In this document: positions 1 to 7,430 of the stretch, one piece after another | Layout: every line of letters begins with the position of its first letter | How positions within the stretch are numbered: the stretch's first letter is position 1 | Source of the DNA: Chloroflexota bacterium | Lineage (GTDB): Bacteria > Chloroflexota > Anaerolineae > Caldilineales > Caldilineaceae | Assembly: GCA_003577005.1 (NCBI GenBank) | Contig: QEUW01000203.1 | Coordinates: 1-18,617, forward strand | Direction of reading: 5' to 3' | Length of the DNA: 18,617 nucleotides | The notes under the pieces: generated by a model | The model's input: only the letters and a program-made list of their open reading frames with translations | Told to the model about the DNA's origin: nothing | Databases searched by the model: none | Position numbers and translations under genes: made by a program

Positions 1-1152
1 CAACAATACGCCAGCGCTGCCGGATTGGAGCAGGCTGTAATTGCGCAATTGGTTGCCTTGGCCGAACGAATTTCGGGCGAACCCACATTGCAGCGGTGTG
101 CCGAACAACTCTTTGCTCAGACGTATGCGGGCGCAGAACTCACTATTGAACCCACGGCTGAAACGCTCCTGGGCGCCGAGGCAAACAAACTCTATTTGCT
201 GCTGGCAGTGGCTGCACTCCCTCAGTTGTGGGTGGCACAGCAAGCCCGTGGCATTCCCGCTGCGATCACGCGTGAGATCTTTGGCGCATTACCAACCGCG
301 GCGCGGCGTTTTGCCGAATGGCACAGCGGCCAGGTTGGTCTTGAAGCGTGGGTGCTGCGCTATTGGTTTAACGAGGTCGCTTCGGGGCATCTGCACCGCT
401 TGGGGCGACTGGAATTTATCCTGGGGACGTTTGACTGCAATCTGCGCGTCTACCGTCACCGGCAAAGTGGCCGTGTGCAGGCATTGGCCGAAGCCGGGCT
501 GCAATTTGCGGTAGATGGCTATCTCCCCTTTGAATACGATGAGATAACCGGGGATCATTATGGCTGGCGCAGGCCGGAGAGAACAGCGGAAGGTTGGACC
601 GCCAGCCTTGTCGAAACGGAAGAGAGCATCACCGGCACACCGATTTCACCCTGTGGCTATGCCCTGCGCACGATGCAGCAACTTGCCAAAGCTGAATGGG
701 AATTGGTTTTTGCCAATGGCGACACGGTGCTCGACATCCATATTCCCAATTATATGCCGCTCCAATTTGATTTGCTGCACGAATCGCTGCAACGGGCGCT
801 GGACTTTTTTCCGTGCTTTTACCAAGACCGCCCATTCAAAGCGTTCGTCTGTAGTTCATGGATTTTTAATACACAACTGCGAGAAATGTTAGCACCCAAC
901 TCGAACCTACTGGCCTTTCAGCGGCAAGGTTATCTCTTCCCGTTACCGTCAGATGGTGCAGATGGCCTATATTTTCTCTTTGGCGATTGGCTGATCGATC
1001 TGGACAAAGCGCCGCGTGACACCCAGTTACAACGGGCAGTGATCAAGCACTTAAAAGCAGGCGACAAATTGCGCAGCGGTGGATTTTTTCTCCTGCCCGA
1101 TGCTGTTGAGCAATTCGGCCAAGCGCCGTATCAAAGCGGCGAATGCATTTAG
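1..1152 (+). CDS. Acyltransferase domain-containing protein (NAT_N/GNAT_C-like), 5' partial
   Basis: The reading frame is open at base 1, so the gene begins upstream; the first in-window start codon is a TTG at 25, which is probably internal. About 383 codons are visible. The N-terminal half is helical and includes a segment like that of the N-acyltransferase N-terminal family (residues around LWVAQQARGIPAAI, 68-81 counted from the TTG). The C-terminal half has the pattern I associate with the GNAT-like C-terminal domain: FDCNLRVYRH (136-145), then HIPNYMPL, FFPCFY, CSSWIFNTQLREML and NSNLLAFQRQGY. Its substrate is unknown; relatives are annotated only as acyltransferase-domain proteins. It ends 101 bases before the next gene. 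The family call rests on recalled motif patterns and the function is uncertain. Confidence 0.6.
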   Translation, partial: QQYASAAGLEQAVIAQLVALAERISGEPTLQRCAEQLFAQTYAGAELTIEPTAETLLGAEANKLYLLLAVAALPQLWVAQQARGIPAAITREIFGALPTAARRFAEWHSGQVGLEAWVLRYWFNEVASGHLHRLGRLEFILGTFDCNLRVYRHRQSGRVQALAEAGLQFAVDGYLPFEYDEITGDHYGWRRPERTAEGWTASLVETEESITGTPISPCGYALRTMQQLAKAEWELVFANGDTVLDIHIPNYMPLQFDLLHESLQRALDFFPCFYQDRPFKAFVCSSWIFNTQLREMLAPNSNLLAFQRQGYLFPLPSDGADGLYFLFGDWLIDLDKAPRDTQLQRAVIKHLKAGDKLRSGGFFLLPDAVEQFGQAPYQSGECI

Positions 1153-1253
1153 AAGGAACAAACACGTTTAGCAAATAAGGATTACACAGTATTGGATGTA
1201 GATGCTGGCCCCTTGGCGCTGCTTGAGAGTGCGTGCTTTGATAGGAATGAACC

Positions 1254-2648
1254 ATGTCTTTATTCTTGATTGATCCAACTTTTTCAGAGGATCTCGGCGA
1301 CGGCCTGGTCCGCCGCTGGTCCACCGCGGCGGACACCGAGCAGGTCGGCTTGCTGTTGAGCACCGTCCATCGCGACCGAGAAGATGAGCCGCTCAATGTC
1401 CTCTCGCACGACCTGGCGCGCATCTTTATGAGTGGAAAATTCCCGTTTATGGATGCGGGCGATTTTGCGGTGGTCGAAGACACCTCGCAGCCGGCGCATC
1501 CGATTGTCGCTTGCACCTGTCTCTGGCGGCATCAGTGGCGCTATGCCGGGATTCCCCTGGGCGTCGGTCGGCCCGAATATGTCGCCACCGACCCGGCCTA
1601 CCGCAACCGCGGGCTGGTGCGTCGCCTGTTCGAAATGGTCCACGCTCGCAGCGAGGCGGAGGGCCATTTGCTGCAGGCGATCACCGGCATCGCCTACTTT
1701 TATCGCCAGTTTGGCTACGAATATGTGATGGAACTGGATGGCAACCGCACCGTCTATTTCTCACAGATTCCCGACGGCAAAGAGGGGGAGGCGGAACCCT
1801 ACCAGTTGCGCGCCGCCACCCTGGAGGATATCCCGCAACTGATGGCCTTCTACGACCAACAGCGGGCGGACAATCTGCTGTGGTACGAACCAGACGAAGC
1901 ATACTGGCGGTTTATCGTCAGCTACTGGGATGACCCGGCAGTGCAAAGCCGCGACGTGACGACCCTAGGTATCAAGGGTCGCTATTTTATGATCATAGAC
2001 AATGATGGGAGGGCGGTCGGCTCGACCTGGGTCAGGACGCGGCGTTGGGGGCGCAGCCTGGGGGTCGCTCCCTTCCTCAGCACGGCCCCCGACGTGGATC
2101 GCCCTGCTGTGATGGCATCGCTGCTGCGGCTCCTGCGCGACCAGGGTACACGGATGCCAGGCAATGGACCGGACACCCCGCCCTGTGACGAACTGCGCTT
2201 TGACCTGGGAGCCAACCATCCGCTCTATGGGTTGATGGGCGACAAGTTGGCGCTCGCCATCAGCCGTCCCTATGCCTGGTACGTGCGCATCCCCAATCTG
2301 GCCGCCTTTCTCCAGCACATTGCGCCGGTCTTGGAGGAGCGTTTGGCTCGTTCGTTATTGGCCGGTTATACGGGCGAGCTAAAGATCGACCTCTATCGCG
2401 AGGGCCTCTTGCTCCGCTTTGAACGAGGCAAGTTGATGCAGATCGAGCGCTGGCGGCAACCCGCCTACGGCGAGGAGGCCATGGCCGGTTCACCGCCGCT
2501 CGTCTTTCTACAACTGCTCTTGAGCCATCGCAGCCTGGAGGAGTTGCGCGCGTTCTACCCCGACGTGTGGGCCGACGACAAGGCCAAGCTGCTGATCGAC
2601 ACGCTCTTCCCTAAGTTGCCCTCAAGGGTGTTCGAGCCATTTGAGTAG
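1254..2648 (+). CDS. Eis-like GNAT N-acetyltransferase (GNAT + degenerate GNAT + SCP2-like tail)
   Basis: 464 residues. The ATG is preceded by AGGAA (1243-1247) six bases upstream. Residues 18-165 form an acetyl-CoA-binding GNAT domain: strand VGRPEYVATDP leads into the pyrophosphate-binding motif YRNRGLVRRLF (116-126), followed by a helix and FYRQFGYEYV (149-158). Residues 185-300 start with YQLRAATLEDIPQL and look like a second, degenerate GNAT fold. The last 100 residues (TGELKIDLYREGLLLRFERG and onward) resemble the SCP2-like domain that closes Eis-type enzymes. Eis proteins are about 400-residue cytosolic acetyltransferases with this three-part architecture that acetylate aminoglycosides and other amines. 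The architecture is a reading of the sequence; the substrate is unknown. The next gene follows after a 63-base gap. Confidence 0.75.
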   Translation: MSLFLIDPTFSEDLGDGLVRRWSTAADTEQVGLLLSTVHRDREDEPLNVLSHDLARIFMSGKFPFMDAGDFAVVEDTSQPAHPIVACTCLWRHQWRYAGIPLGVGRPEYVATDPAYRNRGLVRRLFEMVHARSEAEGHLLQAITGIAYFYRQFGYEYVMELDGNRTVYFSQIPDGKEGEAEPYQLRAATLEDIPQLMAFYDQQRADNLLWYEPDEAYWRFIVSYWDDPAVQSRDVTTLGIKGRYFMIIDNDGRAVGSTWVRTRRWGRSLGVAPFLSTAPDVDRPAVMASLLRLLRDQGTRMPGNGPDTPPCDELRFDLGANHPLYGLMGDKLALAISRPYAWYVRIPNLAAFLQHIAPVLEERLARSLLAGYTGELKIDLYREGLLLRFERGKLMQIERWRQPAYGEEAMAGSPPLVFLQLLLSHRSLEELRAFYPDVWADDKAKLLIDTLFPKLPSRVFEPFE

Positions 2649-2711
2649 GATTGAGGGGAAAGGGTGCGAAATCCACCCCGGCCCTACCAGTATGGTATCA
2701 CAGGGGAATCG

Positions 2712-3236
2712 ATGATGACTGAACCCATCACCACCAAAGCCGAACTGCTCACGGCGATTGAAGAAAACTGGGCAGCGCTCACAGCCACGCTGGATCGCCT
2801 GAGTGAAGCACAACTGACCTCGATCCACGATGCGCAGGGCTGGACGATCAAGGATCATCTGATCCACATGTCTTACTGGGAGCGATCTGTCGTCTTCTTT
2901 TTGCAAGGACAGCCGCGTCACGAGGGGTTGGATGTGGACGAGGCGCTCTACCTGACCGGCGACGAGGATGCGGTCAATGAGGCGATCTTTCACAAGCACA
3001 AAGCAACACCTCTGGCCACGGCGAGAGTACATCTGGAAGATATGACTCAGCAACTTGTCTCGCTGCTTGAACCGTTGAGCGACGAGGATCTGCAGAAACC
3101 CTACCGCGCCTATCTGCCAGATGAACCTGGCGAGGGCGATGGCCCGCCGGCGATCAACGTTATCTATAGCAATTCTGCTCATCACTTTGCTGAGCATCTA
3201 GCATGGATCGAGGCGTTGGCAGCACGGCAGGGATAA
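2712..3236 (+). CDS. ClbS/DfsB-like (DinB superfamily) four-helix bundle protein
   Basis: 174 residues from the ATG at 2712; ATG at 2715 is an equally possible start. The strong AGGGG at 2702-2706 supports either. A longer reading from GTG at 2664 adds 16 unlikely residues ahead of that ribosome site. The N-terminus TTKAELLTAIEENWAAL, then GWTIKDHLIHMSYWER (43-58), is typical of the ClbS/DfsB group. H49, H52 and the C-terminal H157, H158 and H162 (SNSAHHFAEHLAWIEAL) lie where DinB-fold proteins bind a metal. ClbS itself protects producers of the genotoxin colibactin by hydrolysing its cyclopropane warhead; most relatives are uncharacterised. It is tightly linked to the next gene, with only four bases between stop and start, so co-transcription is likely. 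Confidence 0.75.
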   Translation: MMTEPITTKAELLTAIEENWAALTATLDRLSEAQLTSIHDAQGWTIKDHLIHMSYWERSVVFFLQGQPRHEGLDVDEALYLTGDEDAVNEAIFHKHKATPLATARVHLEDMTQQLVSLLEPLSDEDLQKPYRAYLPDEPGEGDGPPAINVIYSNSAHHFAEHLAWIEALAARQG

Positions 3237-3240
3237 ACGT

Positions 3241-3954
3241 ATGACGATCAAAGTGATCGGCGCCGGGTTTGGGCGCACGGGCACCACTTCCATCAAAGCG
3301 GCGCTAGAGGAATTGGGCTTTGGCAAATGCTACCACATGATCGAGGTAATGACTCATCCTGCACATGTGGGGGTTTGGTCGGGCGCGCTGGGTGGCCAAC
3401 CGGTCGATTGGCGAACATTTTTGGCCGATTATCAAGCCATTGTCGATTGGCCCGGCTGCACCTTATATCAGGAACTGATGGCGGTCTACCCGGAGGCCAA
3501 AGTGTTGTTGACGGTGCGAAACCCCGAAGCCTGGTATGAAAGCACACGCAACACCATCTATCGCCTCCCCCGGTCGCCGGTCATGCGCACCCTCCGGCTC
3601 TTTGTGCCTCATTTTCGCCGCTTCTTTCGCATGAACGACCAGTTCATCTGGCAGGGTACCTTTGGCGGCAACTTTGAGGACCGGCAACAGGCAATCGCGA
3701 CCTTTCAAGCGCATATTGAGGCGGTGAAACAAGCTGTCCCTGCCGAACGGCTGATAGTCTATGATGTGCGCGACGGCTGGGAACCACTCTGCACCTTTCT
3801 CAATGTGCCGGCTCCTCAGGGCCAACCGTTTCCGCGGCTCAATGATACCGCTACGATGCGGCGAATGATGTGGCTGAGTTTTGTCGCGCTTGCCGGGATA
3901 CTGGCGGCGCTGGTGGGTTTGGTCTGGTGGTTGTTCCGCCGGTTGATGCAGTGA
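3241..3954 (+). CDS. Sulfotransferase-family protein with C-terminal membrane anchor
   Basis: 237 residues. The ATG lies four bases after the preceding stop, with AGGG upstream. The N-terminus VIGAGFGRTGTTSIKAALE holds the 5'-phosphosulfate-binding P-loop (GFGRTGTTS, 9-17). LLTVRNPEAWYEST (89-102) carries the Arg (R93) and Ser (S101) typical of the 3'-phosphate-binding site for PAPS. LIVYDVRDGWEPLCTFLNVPAP (171-192) is the conserved C-terminal block of the Sulfotransfer_4-like family. Residues 211-232 are a hydrophobic segment followed by FRR, predicting a single C-terminal transmembrane anchor with the catalytic part probably facing the cytosol. There is no signal peptide. The acceptor is unknown. 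Many family members are uncharacterised, so sulfotransfer activity is inferred from the PAPS motifs only. Confidence 0.8.
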   Translation: MTIKVIGAGFGRTGTTSIKAALEELGFGKCYHMIEVMTHPAHVGVWSGALGGQPVDWRTFLADYQAIVDWPGCTLYQELMAVYPEAKVLLTVRNPEAWYESTRNTIYRLPRSPVMRTLRLFVPHFRRFFRMNDQFIWQGTFGGNFEDRQQAIATFQAHIEAVKQAVPAERLIVYDVRDGWEPLCTFLNVPAPQGQPFPRLNDTATMRRMMWLSFVALAGILAALVGLVWWLFRRLMQ

Positions 3955-3972
3955 GGCGACAAAGGCAACGAA

Positions 3973-5079
3973 ATGAGGGCACCAAATGAACCGACAGCGG
4001 ATTGGTTGAGCGAGATCCTGCGGCAGGCAGGCATTCTCCGGCGAGGTACGGTGGTTCGTATCGAGCAACAAGAGAGCGCTGCATTCAATTCACAACTCGC
4101 CTTCCTGCGCCTGCACTATTCAGCCGACGCCGGAGACGGTCTGCCCACGCGGGTCGTACTGAAGCGCAATCTCCTGGTCGATTGGGCCATTGAGGCGGGG
4201 GCGGAAGAGGTGAAGTTCTACAATCTGAACGCTTCGTTGCCGGATCACCCGCCGGTCACGCCGCCATGTTATGCCGCACATTATGATGAAACTAGCGGCC
4301 AATCCTATCTGCTCCTGCAGGACCTCTCGGAGGGCCATGCACCACCGCTCATGCGCGATCAGCAATTCGGCATCGGCGATGGCGTACCTGCGCCCGACCA
4401 GATCGAGCAAGTGGTCGATACGCTGGCACGGTTTCACGCCTTCTGGTGGCAGCATCCGCTGTTGGCGAGCGGGAAGTTTGCTATGGGATATTGGTCACGC
4501 AATGAAGAGCGGTTCGCCCAATATTTGCAACGCCGCCGGCGTTCCTGGGACGAGCTGATCGCTGCGGAAGGAGAGTGGCTGCCGGCCGACATCCGCGAGT
4601 TGTATGAATGGCTCTTTGATCGCTTACCTTTTCACTGGGAGCACTATCTTGAGCCGCGCTTTCGCAACCAGACACACCTGACGCTGATTCATGGAGATGC
4701 TTATTTCGCCAATTTTCTCTGTCCCCGGTTGCCTGGTGCGGGCGCAACCTACTTGCTGGACTGGCAGTCGTCCACCGTCGATCTGGCCGGCTACGATCTG
4801 GCCAACTTGATCGCCACCTTCTGGACGCCAGCGCAACGCCAGCAAGATAAGCGGGAGCAGAAGATGCTACGCCACTATCATGATACGCTCTGTGCCCACG
4901 GCGTAGTTGGCTACTCGTGGGATATGCTCTTGACTGACTATCGCTCTGGGCTGATCTTCTGGCTCTTGATGCCCGTGCAGGATCGGTTTGGTGGGGCCGG
5001 GAAGGCGTACTGGTGGCCCAAGATGCAATGTCTAGTCGCCGCTTTTCGCGAGTGGAACTGTGACGCGTTATGTTCATAG
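3973..5079 (+). CDS. APH-fold phosphotransferase (EcKinase/choline-kinase-like)
   Basis: 368 residues, ATG preceded by AAAGG (3961-3965) seven bases upstream and 18 bases after the sulfotransferase gene. The protein has the kinase-like APH fold. VVLKRN (61-66) supplies the ATP-anchoring Lys (K64), EEVKFYN the partner Glu of the N-lobe, and YLLLQDLSEG (112-121) the hinge. LTLIHGDAYFANFL (236-249) is the catalytic loop with D242 and N247, and YLLDWQSSTVDLAGYDLANLI (260-280) the metal-binding segment with D263. The family phosphorylates hydroxyls on aminoglycosides, choline, amino sugars, ecdysteroids and others. The long spacing and the DWQ motif are closer to the EcKinase-like branch than to classical APH(3') enzymes. 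The substrate cannot be told from sequence. Confidence 0.85.
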   Translation: MRAPNEPTADWLSEILRQAGILRRGTVVRIEQQESAAFNSQLAFLRLHYSADAGDGLPTRVVLKRNLLVDWAIEAGAEEVKFYNLNASLPDHPPVTPPCYAAHYDETSGQSYLLLQDLSEGHAPPLMRDQQFGIGDGVPAPDQIEQVVDTLARFHAFWWQHPLLASGKFAMGYWSRNEERFAQYLQRRRRSWDELIAAEGEWLPADIRELYEWLFDRLPFHWEHYLEPRFRNQTHLTLIHGDAYFANFLCPRLPGAGATYLLDWQSSTVDLAGYDLANLIATFWTPAQRQQDKREQKMLRHYHDTLCAHGVVGYSWDMLLTDYRSGLIFWLLMPVQDRFGGAGKAYWWPKMQCLVAAFREWNCDALCS

Positions 5080-5161
5080 CCCGTCAAAAACCATGCCCTG
5101 ACGGCGAACCGTCGCCTCGCTGACCGAATCGATTGTTCTTGTAGCCACTTTTCACAATCAG

Positions 5162-5189
5162 TTGTTGGAGCAATCAATTGTCCTAATTT
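5162..5189 (+). promoter_or_regulatory. Possible sigma70-like promoter
   Basis: The 130-base gap before the gene at 5210 is the most AT-rich stretch in the first half of the window. TTGTTG at 5162-5167 and TAATTT at 5184-5189 are separated by 16 bases, a plausible but imperfect -35/-10 pair, about 20 bases upstream of the start codon. The match is weak and the sigma preferences of the host are unknown. Confidence 0.22.
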
Positions 5190-5209
5190 GAAGATGTGGG
5201 GAAGAGATA

Positions 5210-6409
5210 ATGCCAACGCCCAGTGACACCATCGTCCGCTTTGCACCGCTTGTTGCTGCTGCCGAGCGCCTGCTCAGCCGGCAGGCGGGGAGTTCCATAC
5301 AATTTACCCGTGTTGTGTGTCTTGACGAAGAGGAGGATCGGCGCAATCGCCTGTTTCGCTGCACCATCGAAAATCCGCCCGCCGGGCTACCAGCAAGCCT
5401 GATCATCAAGCAAGTGGTGGCGGAAAACTATCAGCCGGATGATGTATCAGCTTGGGACACGATGCGTTTCTTCCGCGATTGGGCTGGGGCAGAGTTCTTG
5501 AGTCGTTTGCCGGGTGAGCCGGGTCATGGGCCGCGCTTTTATGGTGGTGACCGGGCGCTGGGCTTCTTCATCTTGGAAGACTTGGGACAGGATCAGCGCA
5601 GCCTGGTGGAGCCGCTCCTGGAAGGGACAGCCGCAGATGCTGAATCTGCGCTCCTGCAATACATGACCCGGCTGGGCAGGATGCACGCCAACACCATGGG
5701 CAGGCAGACAGAGTACCAGGCGATCTTGCACACGGCCAACCCCGCCCTACTCGCGGTAGCACCCGAACACGATAGACATCACCAGGCCATCGATTGGTTC
5801 TGTGAAACATTGACCAAACTGAACATCGAGTTCGACTCATCGTTGTTGGCCGAACTGCACGAACTCTGCACGCATGTGGCGGAACCTGGTGATTTTGCCG
5901 CCTTTATCCATTCGGACCCCTGTCCTGATAACGTACTTTTTGTCAACGACGAAGTTCGCTTGATCGATTACGAATTTGCCCGTTTTGAGCACGCCTTGGT
6001 AGACGCCTGTTATCCGCGCATGTACTTTCCGACCTGCTGGTGTTGCAGCCGGATTCCGCAACCCCTGGTCGCCCAGTTGGAAGCGACCTATCGTGCTGAG
6101 TTGGTACATGCTTGCCCAGACGCCGCGGATGACCAATGTTTTGGACAGGCGCTTGCCGATGTGTGTGGAGCCTGGCTGTTGCGTCTGGCCCCTTGGCAAC
6201 TCGCCTCCGCCCTACAAGAAGAGAGCCGCTGGGGAATCGCCTCGATGCGGTCGCGGGTGCTGGCTCGGTTGGAGGCGTTTATTTCGACTGCGACAGAATT
6301 TGATCTACTGCCCGCCTATCGAGCCACTGCCAGCCAACTGTTGGAGACCTTGCAGTCACGCTGGCTAGAGGTGGAGCCGTTGCCTGTCTATCCGGCTTTT
6401 CGCCAATAA
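5210..6409 (+). CDS. APH-fold phosphotransferase
   Basis: 399 residues, ATG preceded by GGGGAAGAG (5198-5206). The kinase-like fold is visible as SLIIKQVV (63-70, K67 as the ATP-anchoring Lys), AGAEFLSRL (92-100, E95), hinge FFILEDLGQD (119-128), catalytic loop FIHSDPCPDNVLF (232-244; H234, D236, N241) and metal-binding VRLIDYEFARFEHALVD (249-265; D253). HSD replaces the more usual HGD, which is common in this superfamily and keeps the catalytic Asp. It is longer than classical aminoglycoside kinases, with about 130 residues after the catalytic core, including the Cys/Trp-rich TCWCC at 275-279. The substrate is unknown. It is not an evident duplicate of the kinase gene just upstream: the conserved blocks match only at motif level. 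Confidence 0.82.
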   Translation: MPTPSDTIVRFAPLVAAAERLLSRQAGSSIQFTRVVCLDEEEDRRNRLFRCTIENPPAGLPASLIIKQVVAENYQPDDVSAWDTMRFFRDWAGAEFLSRLPGEPGHGPRFYGGDRALGFFILEDLGQDQRSLVEPLLEGTAADAESALLQYMTRLGRMHANTMGRQTEYQAILHTANPALLAVAPEHDRHHQAIDWFCETLTKLNIEFDSSLLAELHELCTHVAEPGDFAAFIHSDPCPDNVLFVNDEVRLIDYEFARFEHALVDACYPRMYFPTCWCCSRIPQPLVAQLEATYRAELVHACPDAADDQCFGQALADVCGAWLLRLAPWQLASALQEESRWGIASMRSRVLARLEAFISTATEFDLLPAYRATASQLLETLQSRWLEVEPLPVYPAFRQ

Positions 6410-6453
6410 CCCATGGCTGCGACTCGAATGGCAATGCTCTGGGAGATGATTCA

Positions 6454-7287
6454 ATGATTCACTTGCTTGCCTCGACTGACTATACGAAGGTTCACCCCCT
6501 GTTCCAGGGCGTACACCTGAGTCTGGTAGTCGACGGCGTTCTGGCCGGCAATAGCACAGGTTTGCTCTGGGTTGATGACCTCGACCACCCACGCACTGCC
6601 TTGATGTGGGATAACGCCTACAGTATCTACATGGTTGGCGAGGCCGGCAATCACAAATTCAACCAGGCACTGAGCGAGTTTTTTGCGACGCAGCTAGTGC
6701 CAGCCGCACGGGTACGCAACATCGATGGCTTCAAAATCGCCTACAGCGACCCGACCTGGGAGAGCCAGATGGCGACAATCTTCCCGGCCATGACGCTCGG
6801 TCACTATCCACGCGTGGTGTACACCGTGGGCAACCGCAGACCGTCCGGCTGGCAAAGCCGGCTCCCGCCCGGCTATGCCATGCGCCCGATCAACCGTGCC
6901 CTGCTGGCCGACCCAACGTTGGGCAACCTGCCCGATCTGGTCGAGGAGATCGAGCAGTGTTGGCCGTCGCAGGAGCGGTTTCTGAGCCACGGCTTTGGCT
7001 TCTGTCTGGTCGGCGACGGGGAAATCATCTGCCGTTGCACGGCTGAATATGTAAGCACGGGCAAGTGTGGCATCGGCATCGCCACCGCGGAACCCCATCG
7101 CCAACGGGGGTTCGCCACCTTGACCGCCAGCGCCTTTATCGAAGAGTGTGCGCGCCGGCAGATCACGCCGTATTGGGATGCCTGGTTACGCAATACAGCA
7201 TCGGTGGCGACGGCGGAGAAGGTCGGGCTGCACAAGGTGCAGGATCACTGGGTCTTTGTGGGGCCGTTGGAGACCGCCCGGCGCTGA
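6454..7287 (+). CDS. GNAT acetyltransferase, ZmaR-like family
   Basis: 277 residues, ATG with GGGAGA at 6441-6446. The C-terminal half carries the acetyl-CoA site: FGFCLVGDGEIICRCTAEY (181-199), then GIGIATAEPHRQRGFATL (206-223) containing the HRQRGFA loop, and ITPYWDAWLRNTASVATAEKVG (237-258), which is the characteristic ending of the GNAT_acetyltran family that includes the zwittermicin A resistance acetyltransferase ZmaR. The N-terminal half is the less conserved substrate-side domain. The substrate here is unknown. The stop codon TGA (7285-7287) is formed by the loop of the first hairpin of the downstream palindromic element, so the final residues (about ETARR) are encoded by repeat sequence. 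It is 44 bases downstream of the phosphotransferase gene and may share its transcript. Confidence 0.82.
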   Translation: MIHLLASTDYTKVHPLFQGVHLSLVVDGVLAGNSTGLLWVDDLDHPRTALMWDNAYSIYMVGEAGNHKFNQALSEFFATQLVPAARVRNIDGFKIAYSDPTWESQMATIFPAMTLGHYPRVVYTVGNRRPSGWQSRLPPGYAMRPINRALLADPTLGNLPDLVEEIEQCWPSQERFLSHGFGFCLVGDGEIICRCTAEYVSTGKCGIGIATAEPHRQRGFATLTASAFIEECARRQITPYWDAWLRNTASVATAEKVGLHKVQDHWVFVGPLETARR

Positions 7288-7400
7288 AGCGACCGGGCTA
7301 GTGCAAACAACAAGCCCCGTAAACGGGGCTACGGAACTAGGCCGGTTTACCGGTCTTCCTTTTACACCTAGCCCCGTCCGTTCACGGCGGGGCGGGCGGT
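7273..7400 (+). repeat. Multi-hairpin palindromic (BIME/REP-like) element, copy 1
   Basis: 128 bases bounded by the perfect 8-base inverted repeat ACCGCCCG (7273-7280) and CGGGCGGT (7393-7400). Inside are four hairpins. H1 (7276-7298): GCCCGGCGC pairs with GCG and CCGGGC around loop TGAA, with one bulged A at 7292. H2 (7313-7330): AGCCCCG pairs with CGGGGCT around TAAA. H3 (7339-7356): AGGCCGG with CCGGTCT around TTTA, one G-T wobble. H4 (7371-7393): GCCCCG/CGGGGC outside, CCGT/ACGG inside, bulged T at 7377. Shared linkers with copy 2 are GGGCTA, GTGCAAA and CTAGCCCCGTCC. It starts inside the 3' end of the upstream GNAT gene and stops 30 bases before the transposase start codon. Confidence 0.88.
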
Positions 7401-7430
7401 GTCGAACCGAAACAGAAGGGGCAGACGAAC

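Noticed and set aside
2664..2711. GTG start giving a 190-residue ClbS-like protein
   Set aside because: The extra 16 residues are unlike family N-termini and lie upstream of the strong AGGGG at 2702-2706, which matches the ATG at 2712 or 2715.
5100..5113. Short hairpin GACGG-CGAA-CCGTC as a terminator after the phosphotransferase at 3973-5079
   Set aside because: The stem is only 5 bases and no T-run follows; it could be chance in GC-rich sequence.
7313..7330. GC-rich hairpin as a rho-independent terminator for the ZmaR-like gene
   Set aside because: The stem is strong, but no T-run follows it. The T-containing stretch at 7357-7363 follows the next hairpin and is short and interrupted, so termination is possible but not supported.
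7273..7400. Palindromic element as a CRISPR array or riboswitch
   Set aside because: There are no regular spacers or identical repeats, and the same structure recurs at a second unrelated 3' end. This fits a dispersed palindrome better than a regulator of one gene.
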